Assembly (NCBI GenBank): GCA_035505775.1
Contig: DATJQN010000287.1
Location: 1 to 11,121, forward strand
Reading direction: 5' to 3'
Origin: JAJXZP01 sp035505775
GTDB lineage: Bacteria > Spirochaetota > Spirochaetia > Treponematales > Rectinemataceae
DNA length: 11,121 nt
The notes under the pieces are model-generated. The model had not been told where the DNA came from. It searched no databases and saw only the letters and a program-made list of their open reading frames with translations. Below, piece by piece: positions 6,910 to 11,121 of the stretch (its first letter is position 1; the number at the start of each line of letters is the position of its first letter). The position numbers and the translations under genes were made by a program.

Positions 6910-8564
6910 TTCTCGGTGAGGACGACAACCCCGTCCCACTTTTCAGGAGGCGGTGTCTTCGCATAACTTGTCGAGCGCTCAAGGAAGAGCTGCGCGGGAT
7001 AGTCCTCAGGCAGGAGCGCCAGGACGGCGGAGAATCCCTCCGCCGCCTTCCTGAAGTCCCTGCTGTAGTAGCTTTCCAGGGCCTGACTGTGCAGTTCCCA
7101 GGCCTGGGCCTCAACAGGAGAGAGACTCTTGCGCGGAGTGAAGATCTTGACGCCCTGGGTCTTGCCCTTGACCGCGACCGTATCGATCTGACGGCAGCTG
7201 ACGCTCGACTCTACCTTGTGGTAAACGCTCTCGGAGATGATCATCGGCTGGCGGTATCGTTTGGTGGCTCCCTCGAGTCTCGAGGCGAGGTTGACCATGT
7301 CTCCGATGACCGTATAGTTCATCTTTTTGTCGCAGCCGATATTTCCGACTGTCACGAGTCCATAGTTGATCCCCACACCGATCCTGAACGGCGGCTTGCC
7401 CTTGGCGGTCTGATCTCGGTTGAAGGCCTCGAGGGCCTCGGTCATCTGGAGACCCGCCATGACGGACTGATAGGCGTCGTCATCCTTTTTCGTGGGAGCG
7501 CCCCAAAAGGCCATGATCGCATCACCGATATACTTGTCGACCACTCCACCGTGTCCCATGATGACGTCAACCATCGAAGAGAAGTAACGATTGAGCGATG
7601 TCACGAGGTCGTCGGGCTTCATTTTCTCGGAAATGCTCGTAAAGCTCCTGATGTCGGAGAACAGCACCGAAAGTATGCGGTCGTCGCCGACCAGCATGTC
7701 CTCCGGGTTTGTGAACACCTGGTCTATGACCTGACGCGGAACGTAGACTTCGAAGATGCTGCGGATCTTGCGCTCCTTCTTCTGGGCTACAACCGCGTCG
7801 TAGGCGTACTTCTTGATCTTTTCGTAGGCTTGGCCCAGTTCGTCGAGCATCAGATTGAAGGTGTGGGAAAGCCGCCCGATCTCATCCTTGTATTCGACCG
7901 GCACGCGCTCCGAAAGATCGTTGGACTCCGTGATCCTGAGCATGGCTTCCGACACCTTCTCCAGGGGCCGGGTGAGGAAGCGGGCGAGGACGAGGAGGAT
8001 GATCACCGACACCAGGGCCACGGCGACGAGAAACTCCACCGATGTCCTGAGTATGGACTCGACGTCGCCGTAAAATGCGGCCTTGTCCTCGGTCACGAGG
8101 ACGAACCAGCCGAAGGGCTGAAAGGGGAAGTAGGCGGCAACCCGGTCTCTGCCGCCGATCGGCATCGTGGCAAAGCCACGGCCGCCCGCCTTGGCGAGGG
8201 CGCTCAGAGCCGAGTCCTCGGCGGCAAGGGGCTGGGCCGGGCCGGCCCGCATCTGGACCATTCCTCCTGCATCGACCGCCAGTATGGTCTCCGTATCGCT
8301 TCGAAGGATCGAGCGCGCAAAGGACTCGACCGCCGCGTGGGCGGCCGACTCCATGTCGGCCCTTCCGACAAAGCCATTCTGGGCGAGCAGGTTGAACTGC
8401 CCGTTGGCGTACTTTTCGAGTTCTGAAGCCTTGAAGGTGAGGAAGTTGGTCGCGATCTTCGTTACGGCTGACGCGGCCACGAAGTACGATGAAATGCCGA
8501 CCAGGACCACGCCGGCCACGATTAGGGGAAGCACCACCAGTATGATCTTTAGCCGTATACTCAT
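6906..8564 (-). CDS. Membrane-bound class III adenylate cyclase (Cache-like sensor, HAMP, cyclase, TPR-like tail)
   Basis: Makes cyclic AMP from ATP at the inner face of the cytoplasmic membrane. The 552-residue protein has a transmembrane helix (about 5-30), an extracytoplasmic Cache-like sensor (about 31-172, with VAAYFPFQPFGWFVLVTED), a second helix (about 173-195), HAMP (about 196-250), and the catalytic domain (about 296-480). Metal-binding Asp304 (LFSDIRSF) and Asp348 (DKYIGDAIMAFWG) are present, as are the transition-state Asn425 and Arg429 in VNLASRLEG. By alignment to known class III enzymes the base-selecting pair is Lys344 and Thr418 (YTVIGD), the class IIIb combination that indicates adenylate rather than guanylate cyclase. 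A TPR-like hairpin (about 487-530) and a conserved-looking PPPEKWDGV end follow. The codon before the ATG is TTG, so a start one codon earlier is possible. There is no Shine-Dalgarno; the promoter lies so close that a leaderless mRNA is likely. First gene of a five-gene operon. Confidence 0.96.
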   Translation of the reverse strand: MSIRLKIILVVLPLIVAGVVLVGISSYFVAASAVTKIATNFLTFKASELEKYANGQFNLLAQNGFVGRADMESAAHAAVESFARSILRSDTETILAVDAGGMVQMRAGPAQPLAAEDSALSALAKAGGRGFATMPIGGRDRVAAYFPFQPFGWFVLVTEDKAAFYGDVESILRTSVEFLVAVALVSVIILLVLARFLTRPLEKVSEAMLRITESNDLSERVPVEYKDEIGRLSHTFNLMLDELGQAYEKIKKYAYDAVVAQKKERKIRSIFEVYVPRQVIDQVFTNPEDMLVGDDRILSVLFSDIRSFTSISEKMKPDDLVTSLNRYFSSMVDVIMGHGGVVDKYIGDAIMAFWGAPTKKDDDAYQSVMAGLQMTEALEAFNRDQTAKGKPPFRIGVGINYGLVTVGNIGCDKKMNYTVIGDMVNLASRLEGATKRYRQPMIISESVYHKVESSVSCRQIDTVAVKGKTQGVKIFTPRKSLSPVEAQAWELHSQALESYYSRDFRKAAEGFSAVLALLPEDYPAQLFLERSTSYAKTPPPEKWDGVVVLTEK

Positions 8565-8572
8565 CAACGGAA

Positions 8573-8601
8573 ACTATAGCCCGAGCGCCCCTGCCTGACA
8601 A
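8573..8601 (-). promoter_or_regulatory. Sigma-70 type promoter of the cyclase operon, predicted leaderless
   Basis: Reading the minus strand: -35 TTGTCA (8596-8601), a 17-nt spacer, -10 TATAGT (8573-8578), then TTCCGTTG and ATG. Transcription would start at about 8566-8564, on or within 2 nt of the start codon, and no Shine-Dalgarno is visible, so the mRNA would be leaderless. Match and spacing are good; no experimental support. Confidence 0.6.
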
Positions 8602-8608
8602 GTAAAGT

Positions 8609-8625
8609 GCGGCGGGAAGCGCCGC
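8609..8625 (-). terminator. Candidate terminator after the pseudouridine synthase transcript
   Basis: On the minus strand GCGGCG (8620-8625), loop CTTCC and CGCCGC (8609-8614) form a 6-bp all-GC stem, followed by ACTTTACTT. The tail is only moderately T-rich. It lies between the last stop of the preceding transcript (8669) and the -35 of the cyclase promoter, where a terminator would be expected. Confidence 0.4.
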
Positions 8626-8668
8626 TGGAACGCGAGAGCGGACAACCCGTGCAGATGTCCTTCCCGCC

Positions 8669-8863
8669 CTATAAGGGCATCGGAGCGAGATCGCAATCAC
8701 CTGGCACTTTTTCGCGACGGCGCTTCAGCTCCAGGACGGCCAGGTGCTCTTCAAGCAGAAGCTCAACAGCCTGCCGGCTGTTGTTTGCCGAGCGGAATCC
8801 GTCCGGGATGAAGGCTACCTCAATCGACGACGGCCATGCCGGCCAGCAGATCGTCAAGGGCAT
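8669..8863 (-). CDS. Small hypothetical protein overlapping the end of the pseudouridine synthase gene
   Basis: No family recognised. The frame runs on past the pseudouridine synthase stop (8820) to a TAG at 8669. The part outside the overlap looks coding: GC-rich third positions, the ordered sequence EVAFIPDGFRSANNSRQ, then a strongly amphipathic helix (VELLLEEHLAVLELKRRRE). The start is uncertain. ATG at 8863 gives 64 residues and a 44-nt overlap with weak ribosome-site support, but its first dozen codons have unremarkable composition. A start near the upstream gene's stop would need a rare codon such as ATT. No signal peptide or membrane segment is seen; it would be a cytosolic protein translationally coupled to the upstream gene. 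Chance openness of the frame remains possible. Confidence 0.42.
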   Translation of the reverse strand: MPLTICWPAWPSSIEVAFIPDGFRSANNSRQAVELLLEEHLAVLELKRRREKVPGDCDLAPMPL

Positions 8864-9791
8864 ATCCGGGGAATAGTCGTTCGAGTCGCTTCCGGTCGGC
8901 TGCGGAAACTGGCGCCACAACCGATTCCGGCATTCCTTCCAAGGGCCGCAGCGGAAAGGCCAGGACATAGGCATGGAGCAGATAGCCCTCGGGCTCCCGC
9001 TCCCCGCCGTACTTCGTGTCGCCCACGAGCGGGTGTCCATGAGCGGCGGCCTGCACGCGTATCTGATGGGTACGACCGCTCCGGATTTCCACTGCGGCGA
9101 GGGTCCGATTGTCGTGGACTGCGAGGCTCCAGGCCCTGGTCTCCGCTGCCTTCCCCTCGGTACCGCCGCCCGTGCGACTTATGCCGAGTTCGCGATCACG
9201 CGCGATCGTGTCGATCCAGGTTTCCTCACCTGCAAGTTCGCCCTGCATCAATGCAATGTAGCGTTTGCGGATCGAGTGGCTCCGCAGCAGAGCGGAGAAC
9301 TCGCGCGCGCCACGCGCGCTCGCGGAGAACACGATCAGACCGGAGCTGTTGCGGTCCAGGCGATGCAGTGGGCCGGAGGCAAAGGAGAGCGATTCGGATG
9401 CCCGTTTACCCGTGGCCCCGCTCACCAGCTCTCCGAGGCTCCCCGGCCCATGGGTAAGCATTCCCTTCGGCTTGTTCAGAAAGAGGAGATCGGGGCTGCT
9501 CGCGACCAGCAGCCCTTCGAGTTCTGCAAAGTCAGGGCGAGCGGCTGGAGCTGTATGCACGGCGCCTTCCGGCCCCGGGATGAGGCCTGGATCCATACCG
9601 AGTACATCGCCGCCACAGATCCTGTAGTCCGGCTTTGCCCGCCTGCCGTTGACCAAAATCCGGCCCCGGCGGAGTGCTCCATAGATCGTGCCCAGAGGAA
9701 CCTCGCCCAGAAGCCTTCGGACAACGCGATCGAGCCTTCTGCCGACATCGTCGATCCCGGTCCGAAACTCGACATACTCCAATCGGCGCAT
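8820..9791 (-). CDS. RluA-family 23S rRNA/tRNA pseudouridine synthase with S4 domain
   Basis: Converts specific uridines in structured RNA to pseudouridine in the cytoplasm. The 323-residue protein has an N-terminal S4 RNA-binding domain (about 16-65; GRRLDRVVRRLLG and the LRRGRILVNGRRA loop). The RluA catalytic domain contains the NKPKG motif (106-110), the catalytic motif HRLDRNSSGL with nucleophile Asp146, RKRYIAL (175-181) and SGRTHQIRVQ (238-247). S4 plus this domain order resembles RluC/RluD, but the exact target uridines cannot be read from the sequence, so no symbol is given. The family's usual Thr-Ser-Gly after the catalytic Asp is Ser-Ser-Gly here, a conservative change. ATG at 9791 has no Shine-Dalgarno and sits 8 nt from a -10 box, so the mRNA is probably leaderless. 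The gene is divergent from the CsgG-like gene at 9952 and its end overlaps a small candidate gene. Confidence 0.95.
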   Translation of the reverse strand: MRRLEYVEFRTGIDDVGRRLDRVVRRLLGEVPLGTIYGALRRGRILVNGRRAKPDYRICGGDVLGMDPGLIPGPEGAVHTAPAARPDFAELEGLLVASSPDLLFLNKPKGMLTHGPGSLGELVSGATGKRASESLSFASGPLHRLDRNSSGLIVFSASARGAREFSALLRSHSIRKRYIALMQGELAGEETWIDTIARDRELGISRTGGGTEGKAAETRAWSLAVHDNRTLAAVEIRSGRTHQIRVQAAAHGHPLVGDTKYGGEREPEGYLLHAYVLAFPLRPLEGMPESVVAPVSAADRKRLERLFPGYALDDLLAGMAVVD

Positions 9792-9799
9792 CGGAGGCG

Positions 9800-9828
9800 A
9801 GTGTAGGCCGGCCGAGTCTCCGGGTCAA
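9800..9828 (-). promoter_or_regulatory. Sigma-70 type promoter of the pseudouridine synthase gene, predicted leaderless
   Basis: On the minus strand: -35 TTGACC (9823-9828), 17-nt spacer, -10 TACACT (9800-9805), then CGCCTCCG and ATG. The predicted transcription start falls within about 2 nt of the ATG, and no ribosome-binding site is visible. A second TTGACA (9839-9844) lies 33 nt from the -10, too far to serve it. Confidence 0.55.
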
Positions 9829-9852
9829 TGTCGGGGGATGTCAAGATCTCCT

Positions 9853-9888
9853 GCAAGGCGAAAAGCGACCGAATTCCGCCCGCCTTGC
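9853..9888. repeat. 8-bp inverted repeat in the divergent promoter region
   Basis: GCAAGGCG (9853-9860) and CGCCTTGC (9881-9888) are perfect inverted copies separated by 20 nt. The right arm overlaps the proposed -35 of the plus-strand gene at 9952. It could be an operator with half-sites nearly three helical turns apart (28 nt centre to centre), or a chance GC-rich match. Confidence 0.4.
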
Positions 9889-9913
9889 GGCGGCACCCGC
9901 TCTGCTATATAGT
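9885..9913 (+). promoter_or_regulatory. Probable promoter of the CsgG-like/barrel gene
   Basis: TTGCGG (9885-9890), 17-nt spacer, TATAGT (9908-9913); an overlapping TGC-TATATA (9903-9911) could act as an extended -10. Transcription would start near 9920, leaving a leader of about 30 nt that carries the AAGGAG ribosome site. The -35 is weak. Confidence 0.5.
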
Positions 9914-9940
9914 TGTTCCAGTAACCAGAAGATTTGCTCC

Positions 9941-9946
9941 AAGGAG
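9941..9946 (+). promoter_or_regulatory. Shine-Dalgarno of the CsgG-like/barrel gene
   Basis: AAGGAG lies 5 nt before ATG at 9952 and fixes the start. It contrasts with the two neighbouring minus-strand transcripts, whose first genes have no such site. Confidence 0.8.
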
Positions 9947-9951
9947 AAACC

Positions 9952-11121
9952 ATGAAGCGCGCCAGCCTCGCCTTTGTTGTCGCGTTGCTCGCCCTGAATG
10001 CTTGGGCCCAGCCCAAGGTTGCCGTTCTCGACACTATCATCCCGGACAACATGGATCCCTCGGTCATCATCCCCACGACTGACAAGATCGATGAACGTCT
10101 GGTCGTGTCTGGACGCTTTCTCGTCCTCGACCGTGCCAACATCGCGAGCGTGCTCAAGGAACGCGAATTCCAAGTTTCGGGCATGGTCAGCGACCAGGAT
10201 ATCGTCCAGGCCGGAAAATACTTGGGCGCAGACTTTGTCGTCGTCGCCCGCGTCCAAAAGGTGAGCGACACCTACTTTATCAGCGCCAAGATGATAGCAG
10301 TAAAGACCGGTGTCATCGCCAACCAGACCTCGGCGACGGGGGAGGGGAAACTCTCGGCCCTTATCGACCTGGCCTCACAGGTCGGCGATGTTCTCTCCGG
10401 CGGGGCAGTCCTGGCGCAGTCAGCCGCCGGACAAAGCGACATTTCCAAGCCGGTGCCGACCACGACAAACCAGCCGAAGCCGAAACCGGCGCCCAGGCCA
10501 CAGCCAGAAATGCCCAAGCTCATCATTGGAGCCGGAGTGGCCTATTCGCTAGATCAATTCTCCGCAACGGCGAGTGACTCGTACGGGAATTTGGATTACA
10601 AGGAGAATTGGAACTCAATCTCAGGCGCCTTTGAAGTGTGGGGGAAATACTTCCAAGCCAGTGTCGGAATCGCCCAAACCACCACAGCCGATTATTCATT
10701 TACCGAAACCTATTATGCGGTCAACGAGGGTGATACCATCACGTCCAAAAAAACGGACGTCCGGCTGAACCTTTTCGGGCGACTACCCTTTAGCCTTGGC
10801 CCAGTTACTCTCTTTGCACTGGCCGGCGGCGAGTACGAGATGAATATCTCGTGGATCGCAAGCGACGGCTCCAATGTCAAGGATACCCTGAGTTCAGACG
10901 CAGTTGCAGGCTTGAACCATATCTTCCTCCAAGTTGGAGGCGGCGCGCAATTTGCACTCGGGGGGAACTTCTACATCGCCCCGCAGATCGTATATGGTTG
11001 GAAGCTCAAAACCAAGGATGACACGGATTTTGAAAACTACCTCGCGACGACCTATAGTTACTCGAGTGTTAAGTCGTCGGAAGGTAGATTGGATATCAGG
11101 ATTCTTGCCGGGATGAAAATC
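9952..11121 (+). CDS. CsgG/LpoB-like domain fused to an outer-membrane-type beta-barrel (3' end outside window)
   Basis: The frame is open for all 390 codons to the window edge, so the product is incomplete. A signal peptide (1-19) ends NAWA-Q. Residues about 21-155 form a CsgG/LpoB-like alpha/beta domain: PKVAVLDTIIP strand, a helix, GRFLVLDRANIASVLKE, then QAGKYLGADFVVVARVQKV and YFISAKMIAVKTG. This matches the family's usual order of 'the protein must report which element is tagged, then GADyvv'. Residues about 165-187 are a Pro/Lys linker (QPKPKPAPRPQP). From about 188 on, alternating strands rich in Tyr, Gly, Thr and Ser suggest an eight-stranded-type outer-membrane barrel, with several strands ending in aromatic residues. 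No lipobox is present, unlike true CsgG or LpoB. The likely role is an outer-membrane protein with a periplasmic sensing or docking domain. The barrel part is visibly more AT-rich than the first half. Exact family membership is tentative. Confidence 0.88.
   Translation, partial: MKRASLAFVVALLALNAWAQPKVAVLDTIIPDNMDPSVIIPTTDKIDERLVVSGRFLVLDRANIASVLKEREFQVSGMVSDQDIVQAGKYLGADFVVVARVQKVSDTYFISAKMIAVKTGVIANQTSATGEGKLSALIDLASQVGDVLSGGAVLAQSAAGQSDISKPVPTTTNQPKPKPAPRPQPEMPKLIIGAGVAYSLDQFSATASDSYGNLDYKENWNSISGAFEVWGKYFQASVGIAQTTTADYSFTETYYAVNEGDTITSKKTDVRLNLFGRLPFSLGPVTLFALAGGEYEMNISWIASDGSNVKDTLSSDAVAGLNHIFLQVGGGAQFALGGNFYIAPQIVYGWKLKTKDDTDFENYLATTYSYSSVKSSEGRLDIRILAGMKI

Noticed and set aside
6910..6939. 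10-codon N-terminal extension of the first barrel protein
   Set aside because: It would put charged residues before a good signal sequence and lacks a ribosome site; ATG 6909 overlaps the cyclase stop like the other junctions.
6705..8426. 573-codon open frame on the plus strand opposite the cyclase
   Set aside because: The minus strand encodes an unmistakable adenylate cyclase with all catalytic residues; the plus-strand product is His/Arg/Gly-rich and matches nothing.
8864..9040. Longer start for the small protein overlapping the pseudouridine synthase
   Set aside because: Residues from this part are the shifted-frame reading of conserved synthase sequence (Trp/Cys/Arg/Pro-rich) and look non-coding.
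8744..9806. Plus-strand open frames of 237 and 277 codons over the pseudouridine synthase
   Set aside because: They are shadows of the RluA-family gene, whose catalytic motif is clear on the minus strand.
9839..9844. Perfect TTGACA as the -35 of the pseudouridine synthase promoter
   Set aside because: It is 33 nt from the -10 box; the nearer TTGACC has the right 17-nt spacing.
1..11121. CRISPR arrays, tRNA/rRNA genes, insertion sequences, phage genes
   Set aside because: No regularly spaced repeats, no tRNA-like cloverleaf, no transposase or integrase motif and no terminal inverted repeats were seen on either strand.

Overview
The window looks like chromosomal DNA of a high-GC diderm bacterium, most likely a spirochaete (Spirochaetota/Treponema-like). 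This is an inference from gene content: a Cache/HAMP class III adenylate cyclase with a TPR-like tail, lipoproteins with relaxed lipoboxes, several proteins joining a periplasmic alpha/beta domain to a C-terminal beta-barrel, and an RluA-type pseudouridine synthase. No rRNA, tRNA, CRISPR array, insertion sequence or phage gene is visible.

Layout: (1) 16-2403 (+), a large single-pass membrane protein with long coiled coils and TPR-like repeats. (2) 2404-2421, an 18-nt convergent gap that is almost entirely a hairpin, probably a shared terminator. (3) 2422-8564 (-), a tightly packed five-gene operon read as adenylate cyclase -> outer-membrane barrel -> lipoprotein -> outer-membrane barrel -> lipoprotein, with every stop overlapping the next start. 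(4) 8565-8668, the operon promoter and a candidate terminator of the preceding transcript. (5) 8669-9791 (-), an RluA-family pseudouridine synthase followed by a small overlapping candidate gene. (6) 9792-9951, a divergent promoter region with an inverted repeat. (7) 9952-11121 (+), a CsgG/LpoB-like domain joined by a proline-rich linker to a beta-barrel, cut by the window end.

The most interesting unit is the five-gene operon. A membrane cyclase with an extracytoplasmic sensor is co-transcribed with two successive barrel+lipoprotein pairs that I cannot assign to any named family. Cyclase and envelope proteins may form one sensing or assembly system; this is inference. A second notable point is that the cyclase and RluA promoters share the same geometry (17-nt spacer, then 8 nt from -10 to ATG) and no Shine-Dalgarno, which predicts leaderless mRNAs, while the divergent last gene has an ordinary leader with AAGGAG.
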